Positions 27,203 to 35,135 of a stretch of DNA of 64,000 bases are shown here, in pieces (position 1 is the stretch's first letter; each line of letters starts with the position of its first letter). A program made the position numbers and the translations under genes. The notes under the pieces are model-generated. The model saw only the letters and a program-made list of their open reading frames with translations. It had not been told where the DNA came from and searched no databases. This stretch comes from JBBQHM01 sp038323965 (GTDB taxonomy: Bacteria; Verrucomicrobiota; Verrucomicrobiia; Chthoniobacterales; UBA10450): the NCBI GenBank assembly GCA_038323965.1, contig JBBQHM010000002.1, forward strand, positions 1 to 64,000. The letters are read 5' to 3'.

Positions 27203-28849
27203 ATGAAGGCGCTCTATCTCTTTCGAATCGTCATCGCGGGAGTTGCTTGTCTCGGTTCTTCGCTCGCTGCTGCCGAGGAACCTTTCTACGACGGCCTCGG
27301 TTCCTACACTCGTAAAGTCACCACGCGGTCTCCGAAAGCGCAGCGCTACTTCAACCAGGGTCTCGCTTTTCTTCACGGCTTTAATCACAGCGCGGCCATC
27401 CGTTCATTTCAGCAAGCGGCACAGCTCGATCCCAAATGTGCGATGGCGCATTGGGCGATCGCCCTCGCTGCCGGTCCGCACATCAACTACCCGCTCGTTC
27501 CGCCACCCATGGCCGAGCTCGCCTGGAAGGAATTAACCCTCGCCCAGCAACACTCTGGCAAAGCTTCGCCGGTCGAGCGCGCCCTGATCGACGCACTCGG
27601 TCATCGTTACGCAAATCCGCAGCCGGAAGATCGCGCTCCGCTCGACCAGGCCTACGCGGACGTCATGCGCGAAGTCTGGAAAGCGCATCCGCACGATGCC
27701 GATGTCGGGGTGCTCTTCGCCGAGGCGATGATGGACCTGGCCCCGTGGAATCAATGGACGCTCGATGGTCAGCCCAATCCCGGCACGGAAGAGATCATCG
27801 CCACGCTCGATTCCGTATTAAAAATTAATCCGAAGCATCCTTTCGCGAACCATCTCTACATTCACGCGGTCGAAGCTTCGCCGCATCCCGAGCGCGCTGA
27901 CGTTGCCGCCGAACGCCTGCGGAATTTGCAGCCCGGCCTGGCGCACAATGTGCATATGCCATCGCACATCGATATCCGGCGCGGCCGCTGGCAAAAAGCG
28001 ATCGACACCAATGCGAAAGCGGTCGAGGACGACCGCCGTTATCGCAAAACACTCGGCGACAAACCCGCCGGCCTGATTCCGGTTTATGCGGCACATAACC
28101 AGCACATGCTCGCCTATGCCGCGCTCATGACCGGCCAGAGCAAACTCGCGTTGAAATACATTCGCGAGATGGTGGCCGATCTGCCGCCGCAGTTTGTAAA
28201 GGAAAACGCCGTCATGATCGAGAGCGCGATCGCCTTACCGCTTGAAATCATGATGCGCTTCGGTCGCTGGGATGACATCCTGGCCGAGCCAGAAAATTAT
28301 CCAGATTACATGCAGTTCACGCGCGCCTTCCATCACGCGGCGCGCGCCATCGCATTCAGCGCGAAGGGCAATGTCGAGGCCGCGCGGACCGAGCAGGCTA
28401 TCTTTCGCGAGCGCGCGCTAAGCGTCCCCAAAGAAACCGGTCTCGGCAACAACACCGCGGAAACGGTCCTTCCCCTCGTCACGCAAATGATGGACGGCGA
28501 AATCCTGATCGCCGAGGGCAAGGTCGACGAAGGTCTCGAACAATTACGCTCGGCTCTCAAATTGGAAGATTCGCTCCGCTACGACGAGCCGCCGTCGTGG
28601 ATGATTCCAATCCGCCACTCGTTAGGCGCAAACCTGATGAGGGCCGGTCGTTTTGCTGAAGCCGAGCAGATCTATCGTGAAGATCTCGCGCGCCTGCCGG
28701 AAAACGGCTGGTCGCTCTACGGCCTCGCCGAAAGTTTGCGCGCGCAGAAAAGAAAAGAAGCGATTGCCGCAAAAGCGCGTTTCGAAAAAGCGTGGACCAA
28801 GGCGGATCTGAAGATCAACAGCTCCTGTCTCTGCCGGCCCGACGCGTGA
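27203..28849 (+). CDS. Secreted TPR-repeat protein of unknown function
   Basis: The 548-residue protein (ATG at 27203) has a signal peptide MKALYLFRIVIAGVACLGSSLAAAE. TPR-like helices follow, from AQRYFNQGLAFLHGFNHSAAIRSFQQAAQLDP at the N-terminus to AEQIYREDLARLPENG near the end. His-rich phrases such as HLYIHAVEASPHPERA and NVHMPSHIDIRRGRW recur. I recall similar proteins in soil bacteria without a known role. An in-frame extension upstream (to 26975) crosses the previous gene and is rejected. It ends with CLCRPDA, so a C-terminal Cys pair may matter. Confidence 0.8.
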   Translation: MKALYLFRIVIAGVACLGSSLAAAEEPFYDGLGSYTRKVTTRSPKAQRYFNQGLAFLHGFNHSAAIRSFQQAAQLDPKCAMAHWAIALAAGPHINYPLVPPPMAELAWKELTLAQQHSGKASPVERALIDALGHRYANPQPEDRAPLDQAYADVMREVWKAHPHDADVGVLFAEAMMDLAPWNQWTLDGQPNPGTEEIIATLDSVLKINPKHPFANHLYIHAVEASPHPERADVAAERLRNLQPGLAHNVHMPSHIDIRRGRWQKAIDTNAKAVEDDRRYRKTLGDKPAGLIPVYAAHNQHMLAYAALMTGQSKLALKYIREMVADLPPQFVKENAVMIESAIALPLEIMMRFGRWDDILAEPENYPDYMQFTRAFHHAARAIAFSAKGNVEAARTEQAIFRERALSVPKETGLGNNTAETVLPLVTQMMDGEILIAEGKVDEGLEQLRSALKLEDSLRYDEPPSWMIPIRHSLGANLMRAGRFAEAEQIYREDLARLPENGWSLYGLAESLRAQKRKEAIAAKARFEKAWTKADLKINSSCLCRPDA

Positions 28850-28910
28850 AAAGCGAAGCCAGCTCTCAGAACATGCGGCTTAAAAATCGTTAGCCGTCTG
28901 TAACAGGTCA

Positions 28911-28973
28911 GAACGCCAACGGCGTTCCATCATTCAGCCCAGGGTTGCGCGCCCTCCGGCGCGCTACCCTGGG
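28911..28973. repeat. Double-hairpin intergenic repeat overlapping the blh stop
   Basis: A stem GAACGCC/GGCGTTC (28911-28927) is followed by CCCAGGGT-GCGCGCC/GGCGCGC-ACCCTGGG (28938-28973). The second hairpin supplies the last codons of the blh gene. Confidence 0.8.
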
Positions 28974-29997
28974 ATGCACGAAACAAACCACAACTGCCGT
29001 CGCGATTCTCGGAGACGGCTGGCAATCGGGTAGGAATGCTCGCGCTCGTCCGGCGGCGCGGCCGTTCCAGCCAGAGAGCGAGGAGCTCATGGGCCGGGGT
29101 GACCGCGGCGAAAAAGATAATCAGGAGCGCGACCTGCAAGGCAGGATTCCAAGACCCGATCCGCCACCAGCTGATCAATGCATAGACGGCGATGGTGGGC
29201 ACGAGCAGCGGCAACGAGCCTGCGTTGAGCCCGATGATCCTCTTCACCTGCGCCCAACCTCCCCCGGCGTTCCGCAAATCAATTTGCCGCAGGCTGTGCC
29301 AGCATAAAAAATAAGCTCCGACCCCGAACACCGGGTCGAGGACAACAAACGCCACACCGAGCGCTGCGAGCTCAACCAGTTCGCGCCGCAGTGTGCGGTT
29401 TTGCCCCTGCCAGAGGAGCAAGAAAACTCCCGCGCACGCCAGCACGACCGCGCCGCCCGCGACCCATCCCGCTCCCTGAACGATGCGAGACCACACGGCC
29501 AAATTCAGCGGCTCCCGGCCTAGCAGCCCGAGCCAGTTATCCACCAGCTCGACCACGTCCGCAGGATGGAGCGCAATTGGAGCGCTGATAATAAAGAGCC
29601 CGCGCACCAGACCACGGAACTTCCGTTGCCGCGTCCCGTGGCGGTCTTCGCGGCCAAAGTGCCAGGCGGAAAGAAATGCGAAAGCCAGCAGCGCCGCCGA
29701 TGGAGCCACCACGATGGCAAGAGTCGCCAATGCCAGAATCAGAAGATAGGGAAGGAAACGGGGAAGCGCACGGAGCAGACTGCGCGCGCCGATCGCGCGG
29801 GCGAAGAGGTCGAGATCAGCCGCGCCATGCGGCATCCCAAGCACGAAAAAAGAAATCAAGAACGGCCAGGACGAGAACTGTTTCGAGAAGCGAAAAAGCC
29901 ACGCATCGATCGCCGCGAGAAGAATGAGCAGCCCTGGCGCAACGAGCCACGATGCAGTGGCAGATCTGCCGCGAATCGTCTTGCTAGATCGATTCAT
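28930..29997 (-). CDS. blh: Brp/Blh beta-carotene 15,15'-dioxygenase
   Basis: Blh splits beta-carotene into two retinal molecules in the membrane, supplying the chromophore for rhodopsin. The 355-residue, multi-helix protein carries the four family histidine motifs: GMPHGAADL (His57), AWHFGRED (His113), CWHSLRQID (His234) and TPAHELLALW (His303). It lies 58 bp downstream of the rhodopsin gene on the same strand, the usual pairing. The C-terminal 15 or so residues come from a repeat element and look non-native. No carotenoid synthesis genes (crt) are visible in the window, so beta-carotene must be made from another locus or acquired. Confidence 0.93.
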   Translation of the reverse strand: MNRSSKTIRGRSATASWLVAPGLLILLAAIDAWLFRFSKQFSSWPFLISFFVLGMPHGAADLDLFARAIGARSLLRALPRFLPYLLILALATLAIVVAPSAALLAFAFLSAWHFGREDRHGTRQRKFRGLVRGLFIISAPIALHPADVVELVDNWLGLLGREPLNLAVWSRIVQGAGWVAGGAVVLACAGVFLLLWQGQNRTLRRELVELAALGVAFVVLDPVFGVGAYFLCWHSLRQIDLRNAGGGWAQVKRIIGLNAGSLPLLVPTIAVYALISWWRIGSWNPALQVALLIIFFAAVTPAHELLALWLERPRRRTSASIPTRLPAVSENRDGSCGLFRASQGSAPEGAQPWAE

Positions 29998-30005
29998 GAG
30001 GAACA

Positions 30006-30036
30006 GAGGGGGCGGCCCTCATCGACCCGCCCCCTC
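30006..30036 (-). promoter_or_regulatory. Strong GC hairpin between rhodopsin and blh
   Basis: A perfect 10-bp stem, GAGGGGGCGG paired with CCGCCCCCTC, has an 11-nt loop and lies in the 58-bp gap. There is no T-run in the minus-strand direction, so it is not a standard terminator. It could stabilise the rhodopsin mRNA or damp blh expression. Confidence 0.7.
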
Positions 30037-30055
30037 CTTTAGAAACAACAGTGCC

Positions 30056-30808
30056 TCAGGCGGTCGCCGTCCGAGCGGAGCCACCGAGAGCATCAAGGTC
30101 GCTCATCGCCTTGATGCCACCGTAAACGACAAGGCCGAAGCCGACCTTATTGATCACATCGGCAATGTTGTAAAAAATCTCGCGGAGATCGCCGCCCGTG
30201 GCTCCGGAAAGAGCCATCAGGAAGCCGATCGGGTAGATCGCCCAGCCAACGAGAATGAACAGACGCATCGTGCGCAACGCTGCCGCGATAGGCGCCGGCG
30301 CAGCGCTAATCGAACTGCCCATCGTCACGAAAAGAGTCGTGACGATCGCGAGCTCAAACGCGCAAGCGACGAGAAAAAACGTCCACCACATCGTGCTACC
30401 GATCGCGGAAACTTCCGCGATGTAAGCCGTCACGATCATGGCCACGTCCAGCACGATCAGCGGAAGGAGGAAACGGCGGCCGCCACCTTTATTAAGCCCG
30501 AGCATGAGCGGGAAATCGACCAGCAGCAGCGGGGTCGTAATGATCCAATCGATGTAACGATAGGAAGTCGGGAAATTGCCCGACGCATAAATTCCAGCCA
30601 TGCGGAAGTAGTGAAAGCACGCCACTGCTGTCACGATGCCCGCGACGGTGAGCGCGCTACGATAGCGGGGCAGCACGTTGTTTTTCTCCAGCCAGAAAAA
30701 CGCCGTGCCGCAACCCATGGCGACCGTTCCAATCCAAAAAAGGTATTGGGTGATCGCCGTAGTGGAAAGGCCTCCTTGGACGGAAGCCGCTAGGATGATG
30801 TCGTTCAT
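30056..30808 (-). CDS. Microbial rhodopsin, proteorhodopsin-like outward proton pump
   Basis: The 250-residue, seven-helix protein binds retinal at Lys221 (ADVINKVGF), with Asp217 four residues before it. The helix C block YRYIDWIITTPLLLVDF gives Arg84, Asp87 (primary proton acceptor), Thr91 and Asp98 (donor position). This is a D-T-D set, rather than the usual proteorhodopsin D-T-E. His66 (CFHYF) matches the proteorhodopsin His75. Leu95 is at the colour-tuning site, where Leu favours green and Gln blue. The residue set predicts light-driven proton export from the cell. The blh gene follows. The ATG at 30808 has no strong ribosome site. Confidence 0.96.
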   Translation of the reverse strand: MNDIILAASVQGGLSTTAITQYLFWIGTVAMGCGTAFFWLEKNNVLPRYRSALTVAGIVTAVACFHYFRMAGIYASGNFPTSYRYIDWIITTPLLLVDFPLMLGLNKGGGRRFLLPLIVLDVAMIVTAYIAEVSAIGSTMWWTFFLVACAFELAIVTTLFVTMGSSISAAPAPIAAALRTMRLFILVGWAIYPIGFLMALSGATGGDLREIFYNIADVINKVGFGLVVYGGIKAMSDLDALGGSARTATA

Positions 30809-30831
30809 ATTTAGGTTTGTTGATTAAGCGA

Positions 30832-30854
30832 GAGCCACTAAATGGCTCCGTCAA
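30832..30854 (-). promoter_or_regulatory. Possible promoter/operator of the rhodopsin gene
   Basis: Minus strand TTGACG (30854-30849) resembles a -35 box. It is followed immediately by a perfect 6-bp inverted repeat, GAGCCA-TTTAG-TGGCTC (30848-30832), placed where a repressor or activator could sit. A good -10 at the standard spacing is lacking. Start codon is 24 bp further on. Confidence 0.35.
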
Positions 30855-30894
30855 ACCATACGCACCCCAGCCTTTGTCGGATGACAGGATTTGT

Positions 30895-31032
30895 TTATCT
30901 TTTGTCTAATTTTCCCAAATGCCCATCGAGCATGAATTTCCAAGCGATCGGGGCACTTTCGGGCACGATTTGGTAGGGTAATTCCTTGCGAAACAACTCT
31001 TCTCGCCTGCCGTATATCGGGAGTGCGCGCAA
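30895..31032 (-). other. Possible 45-codon ORF in the polymerase frame after its TGA
   Basis: Just after the polymerase stop, the same frame reads open for 49 codons, with a TTG at 31032. The predicted peptide is protein-like (LPYQIVPESAPIAWKFMLDG). No ribosome site is evident. It could be a readthrough extension or a chance ORF. The rest of 30809-31044 shows only the promoter-like element. Confidence 0.2.
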
Positions 31033-31044
31033 GAGTTTCGAGGA

Positions 31045-33249
31045 TCATAGCGCCAAACTCTCTTGCTTCGGAGCCGACACCGCAGCTGTAACTCCGCCGA
31101 ATTTGTTTACCAGCTCATCCAATTTAGCCACGTAGTAATCCACATTTTCATCGCGCACTTGCGGGTCGTAGTCGCTGACCAGCTTAGCGGCTTCGTAGGC
31201 GGCTACCTTTTTTGGTGTCGCTTTAATATAGTAGCTGATCTGGTCGCCAGGCTTGTAGGCTCTGCCACTGGCAAGGGCGAGTTCGTAGGCGGCGGCGCGG
31301 TTGCGGCCACCCGCCCCGATCTTAGCGCGGTACTTGTCTAACGAATCCTGGAGTGTGTCGGTTTTCATGAGCAGGTCGATCGGCATTGCGCCGCCGCGGA
31401 TGCGTTTTTCGAAATCGTCGCGCAGACTCGGGATAGCTTCCGGTTTGCCCTGCATTTGGAGTTTGATGATCTCTTCGAGGAAGAGGCGCTGGAATTTCTC
31501 CAGGCCGCGAGATTTCAACGCTCCGCCTTTCATGATGACTTCGCCGCCGCGGGTGAGGAGTGCGTAGTTCTTCGCCTTGTAGCTGAACATGGCTTCGAAT
31601 TGTTCATCGAGTTCGACTTCAATGCCTGGCGGGAGTTCTTTGGCGAGTTCGCTGCGGAGCTGCTCGGGCGCAGAGTTCGCCGGCGGGACGAAGTAGATGC
31701 CGTCGGTGTCGACTTCGATGACTTGCGCGCCGTGAGCGTTAAGCCAGTCGATCATCTTTTTGAGCAGGTCGCGGCCGATCTGCGTAACACGCGCGGCCGC
31801 CTCGAAATCCGCAAAATGTCCCTGCGCGAAGCCGAGGTAACCGTAGAAGCTGTTAATCAGAATCTTGAAGGTATTTTGCAGCGCGTGGAAATGTCGCTCC
31901 TTCGCCTTGTCCTGCTCAGCGCGCATACTCGCCTTGGCTTTAAGTCGGAAGGTGCGGAGATCGGTCAGAAGATGCCGGAAGATCTGAAGCTGGTCGGTAA
32001 CCGGGAAGCAATCGAACTGCAACATGACGGATGGATAGAGCGAAGCGATGTCGCAATGCCAGACGTTGCGCGCGATGCCGGTGAAGAAGATATCGGTGTA
32101 ACCACCCTCGAACCCGCGACTCATGGGTAATTCGGGAATGCTATGACGCTGCCGCAAGTATTCGCGCAGGAAGAGCGCATTGATCCGAGTAGCGTTGCCG
32201 CGCACGATCACATCCTGGTAGTTGTAGGGAAATATCTGGGCCTGGACGAAGTAGCTTGGGCTCAGTAGTTCGGCGACCGCTCGAGTCTCGCGCACGGCGC
32301 AGGTGGCCCGTTTTTGGAAGCGATCACTATTCGTTAGGTATTCGCGTTGGAGTTCTTTACCTGTTAACGACGAGAATTCCGCGCTGTCACAGAAACCGAA
32401 ATGCTGGGCGACGTCGGCGCGTTCGAAACCGGCGAGGGTTCGCATTCCGACGTCGTAAAATTGCGCCAGCAGAAAGGTATCGACGAAGTGCCGGCCATCG
32501 ACGGTGAACTTAGGGTAATCGATCGTCTTCTCCGCGATCTGAAGCCGCGATGGACGCGAACGCAGGAACCCTCCATTGCGTCCCCAATCGAGCTTCACTT
32601 TCGCTTTCCGCGCCCGCGCGACAAGATACGGCAGATCGAATCGGAAAAGATCGTGACCTTCGATCACGTCCGGGTCGCGCTCTTTGATAATTGCGGTGAG
32701 CCGTTTGAGCGCGGCCTGTTCCGATTCATCGGTCATCGCGGCATCAACTACGATTAACTCTTCCCATCCGCTGTTATCTGAAAGCGCAATGCTCGCGATG
32801 TGATTCTGGGATGCTTCGGCGAGATCGCCTTCACCGGACAATGCGATCACTTCTAGCTGCAGGCGCTTCAATTCAGGCAGAGCCATTCCCTTGAAAAGTG
32901 TCCGGCCCGTCGCACTGAGATAATGCTGCACCGGGTCACTCAGCGCGAAGAAGCTGCGGCCAGCGTTCTTCAGACCATTGCGCAATGCGATCAGTTCCTT
33001 CCAGCTATCGACCATGATGAGCCAGCCGTAACGCAAATCGCCGGCAAGTTTCTCCGCGTTTTCCATTCCAAGATCGGCGACATCGCCATCCGCCCAGACA
33101 AATGGATGAAATGCCTCGATGTCGACCGATGTGCCCCCCTCTTTGTCGCGGCGATAAACGCGCACCGTGCCGGTGTCACCCATCTCGATGGCTACGATTC
33201 CCGGTGTCGGGTCCGCGCCGAAGAGCAGCCTGTTTTCCTCAAATGCCAT
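31045..33249 (-). CDS. Family B DNA polymerase with degraded 3'-5' exonuclease site
   Basis: The 734-residue protein has clear polymerase motifs: A, DIASLYPSV (from Asp400); B, NTFKILINSFYGYLG (Lys462, Asn466, Tyr469); and C, EVDTDGIYF (Asp514 and Asp516). The exonuclease region keeps ExoII (EGHDLFRFDLPYL, about 197-209). Where ExoI should read D-I-E it reads LQLEVIAL (Glu133, Ile135). Where ExoIII should have Y-x-x-x-D it reads RATCAVRETR. It should therefore polymerise without normal proofreading, perhaps as a translesion or repair enzyme. It stands alone. Nothing shows SOS control; no LexA-like box was recognised upstream. Confidence 0.88.
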   Translation of the reverse strand: MAFEENRLLFGADPTPGIVAIEMGDTGTVRVYRRDKEGGTSVDIEAFHPFVWADGDVADLGMENAEKLAGDLRYGWLIMVDSWKELIALRNGLKNAGRSFFALSDPVQHYLSATGRTLFKGMALPELKRLQLEVIALSGEGDLAEASQNHIASIALSDNSGWEELIVVDAAMTDESEQAALKRLTAIIKERDPDVIEGHDLFRFDLPYLVARARKAKVKLDWGRNGGFLRSRPSRLQIAEKTIDYPKFTVDGRHFVDTFLLAQFYDVGMRTLAGFERADVAQHFGFCDSAEFSSLTGKELQREYLTNSDRFQKRATCAVRETRAVAELLSPSYFVQAQIFPYNYQDVIVRGNATRINALFLREYLRQRHSIPELPMSRGFEGGYTDIFFTGIARNVWHCDIASLYPSVMLQFDCFPVTDQLQIFRHLLTDLRTFRLKAKASMRAEQDKAKERHFHALQNTFKILINSFYGYLGFAQGHFADFEAAARVTQIGRDLLKKMIDWLNAHGAQVIEVDTDGIYFVPPANSAPEQLRSELAKELPPGIEVELDEQFEAMFSYKAKNYALLTRGGEVIMKGGALKSRGLEKFQRLFLEEIIKLQMQGKPEAIPSLRDDFEKRIRGGAMPIDLLMKTDTLQDSLDKYRAKIGAGGRNRAAAYELALASGRAYKPGDQISYYIKATPKKVAAYEAAKLVSDYDPQVRDENVDYYVAKLDELVNKFGGVTAAVSAPKQESLAL

Positions 33250-33371
33250 GCCTGCAGCAACTACGCAGCGGGGCGAGTTGAATCAAGGATAACGGCCACG
33301 ACGGAGCGCCGACGCTCGAGCGCGGCGAACAAATTCACAGTCAATACTCCTTCGACGCACGTTGTTCAGAT

Positions 33372-33734
33372 ATGAAACCCACTAAGAAAATCCGTGCGCT
33401 GGCGGCTCTAGCAGTCGCCATTGCCCTTTCACCCGCAGCCTTGCTGGCACAAGCTTCACCTGCTACTTCGACCGATACGACGACATCTTCGGCGTCAACT
33501 TCGGAGTCGCCCGCAACTGGCACAGACACGACGTCGACCACCTCAACCAACACCACGCCGTCTGCCCCCAAAGCGGCCACCACGGTGTCGAACGATCGCG
33601 AAGACTCCGAGGAACATCATGACTACGGATGGATCGGTCTTCTGGGATTACTCGGGTTGGCGGGCTTACTGCGAAAGAGCCCGGCCGTTCATACCCATGA
33701 CACAGTCGTCACTCGCACTGACGATAGTCTCTAG
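33372..33734 (+). CDS. Small secreted protein with WGxxGxxG-like C-terminal anchor
   Basis: The 120-residue protein has a signal peptide (1-26, ending LLAQA) and a Thr/Ser-rich low-complexity stretch (about 28-72). An acidic-His patch (EDSEEHHD) precedes the C-terminal hydrophobic segment YGWIGLLGLLGLAGLLRK. This resembles the WGxxGxxG tails of short proteins common in Verrucomicrobia and Acidobacteria, here with YGWIG. About 17 residues follow the anchor, more than usual. Possible roles are envelope anchoring or a sorting substrate; the function is unknown. Confidence 0.65.
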   Translation: MKPTKKIRALAALAVAIALSPAALLAQASPATSTDTTTSSASTSESPATGTDTTSTTSTNTTPSAPKAATTVSNDREDSEEHHDYGWIGLLGLLGLAGLLRKSPAVHTHDTVVTRTDDSL

Positions 33735-33753
33735 TCTACTCCGTCTCTTGGGA

Positions 33754-33784
33754 GGAGCCGCCAGCAAGATGGTGCTGGCGCTCC
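33754..33784. repeat. Hairpin GGAG-CGCCAGCA / TGCTGGCG-CTCC
   Basis: A 12-bp stem with one bulge and a 6-nt loop (AGATGG) is in the gap after the small anchored protein. It may terminate that gene, but it has no T-run. I recall this type of short palindrome as dispersed in Verrucomicrobia. Confidence 0.6.
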
Positions 33785-33877
33785 CGCCTGGACGGTGTTC
33801 GGTCCTATTTTAACGTCTGGGCTCCAGCCGCGAACGAGCCGGGTGACAAACGGTCATCTGAGGCTGTAAGCTTTGCC

Positions 33878-35131
33878 ATGAACGTTCGTCTTCTCGTCTC
33901 CTTGCCCATTTTCTATGCGCTGTCGGCATTCGCGCAGCAGACGCCACAGCAAATCGCCGACGCCGAGCTGCCGTCGCTCCTCACGATTTATAAAGATCTG
34001 CACGCGCATCCCGAGCTGTCGGGGCACGAGGAGAAATCTGCCGCGCTGGTCGCGAAGGAGTTGAAGGCGCTCGGCTGCGAAGTGACGGAGAAGGTTGGGA
34101 AATATGAACGGCCGAACCTTACTCCCTTCGGCGTGGTCGGCGTGATGAAGAATGGCGAGGGACCAGTGGTGCTCTTGCGTACCGATCTGGATGCATTGCC
34201 CGTGACAGAAGAAACGGGTCTGCCTTATGCCAGCAAAGACACCGCGCCGAATGACGAGGGCAAGCAAGTCGGAGTGATGCAGGCCTGTGGACATGACATT
34301 CATATGTCGACGTTCATCGGCGAGCGCGCGATGTTGAAAGACGGCCTCTACACGCGCTGGCCGAAGCCGCAGTTCGCGCTCGGTTTTCACGACAACGCGC
34401 AGCTCGAAACCGGCAAACTCGGCATCACCGCGGGCTACACTTATGCGAGCACCGATTCGATTGATGTAACCGTGCGCGGGATCAGCGGTCACGGCGCCTA
34501 TCCGCATCGGACGAAAGACCCAATTGTTCTTTCGGCAGAGATCGTAAACGCGTGGCAGACGATCGCTTCGCGCGTGAACAACCCGCTCGATCCGATCGTC
34601 GTGACCGTAGGCTCAATCCACGGCGGCACGAAGCACAACATCATCCCGGAAGACGTGCAGATGCAGCTCACGCTCCGGACTTACAAAGAGGAGGTGCGCA
34701 GCCGCGCCATCGCTGCCATCGAGCGGATCGCGAAAGGTTGCGCGATCGCCGCGGGAGTGCCCGAGGATCGCATGCCGACGGTGAAGGTGCGCGAAGATCA
34801 GCACACGCTTGCGACCTACAACAATCCCGAGCTGATGAAGCGACTCGTCGCGGTGTGGAGAAAAGCGCTCGGAGATGCTGCGATTGAAATGGTCGACCCG
34901 ACGATGGGCGGTGAAGACTTTTCTGAATTCAGCCTGCCGGATCACTCGATACCCGCGGTGGATATCCATGTCGGCGCAGTAGCGGCGGAAAAGGTAGCGG
35001 AGTCGAAGAAGCCCGACGCGGCGCCATTGCCGAGCCTGCACTCGAGCAAGTTCGCGCCTGTGCCCGAGCCGACCATCCGCACCGGTATGGTCGCGATGAC
35101 AAGCGCCGTCATCGATCTGCTCAAGAAGTGA
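33878..35131 (+). CDS. M20D amidohydrolase with an internal deletion of the catalytic Glu segment
   Basis: The 417-residue protein has a signal peptide (1-19) and the IAA-amino acid/hippurate hydrolase plan. LHAHPELSGHE (41-51) and the metal-binding QACGHDIH (135-142) are intact, as are GHGAYPH and the late GGEDFSEF. Family members then have about 30 residues with the catalytic Q-P-A-E-E motif before the RAM..DGL block. Here TFIG (residue 148) runs straight into ERAMLKDGL, so the catalytic Glu pair is missing. The frame is intact, so this is an in-frame deletion (near base 34322) or a lost enzyme. Convergent with the pilin-like gene, 4 bp apart. Confidence 0.8.
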   Translation: MNVRLLVSLPIFYALSAFAQQTPQQIADAELPSLLTIYKDLHAHPELSGHEEKSAALVAKELKALGCEVTEKVGKYERPNLTPFGVVGVMKNGEGPVVLLRTDLDALPVTEETGLPYASKDTAPNDEGKQVGVMQACGHDIHMSTFIGERAMLKDGLYTRWPKPQFALGFHDNAQLETGKLGITAGYTYASTDSIDVTVRGISGHGAYPHRTKDPIVLSAEIVNAWQTIASRVNNPLDPIVVTVGSIHGGTKHNIIPEDVQMQLTLRTYKEEVRSRAIAAIERIAKGCAIAAGVPEDRMPTVKVREDQHTLATYNNPELMKRLVAVWRKALGDAAIEMVDPTMGGEDFSEFSLPDHSIPAVDIHVGAVAAEKVAESKKPDAAPLPSLHSSKFAPVPEPTIRTGMVAMTSAVIDLLKK

Positions 35132-35135
35132 GCAG

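Noticed and set aside
29924..30793. Plus-strand ORF (289 codons) opposite the rhodopsin
   Set aside because: Charged low-complexity translation; the rhodopsin helices and retinal lysine are clear on the minus strand.
30851..31048. 65-codon ORF overlapping the polymerase stop by ATGA
   Set aside because: The overlap is attractive, but the translation looks unlike a protein; the polymerase frame reads more plausibly in the same stretch.
33372..33734. Serine/threonine-rich stretch as a surface adhesin
   Set aside because: Too short; better explained as a small anchored protein with low-complexity linker.
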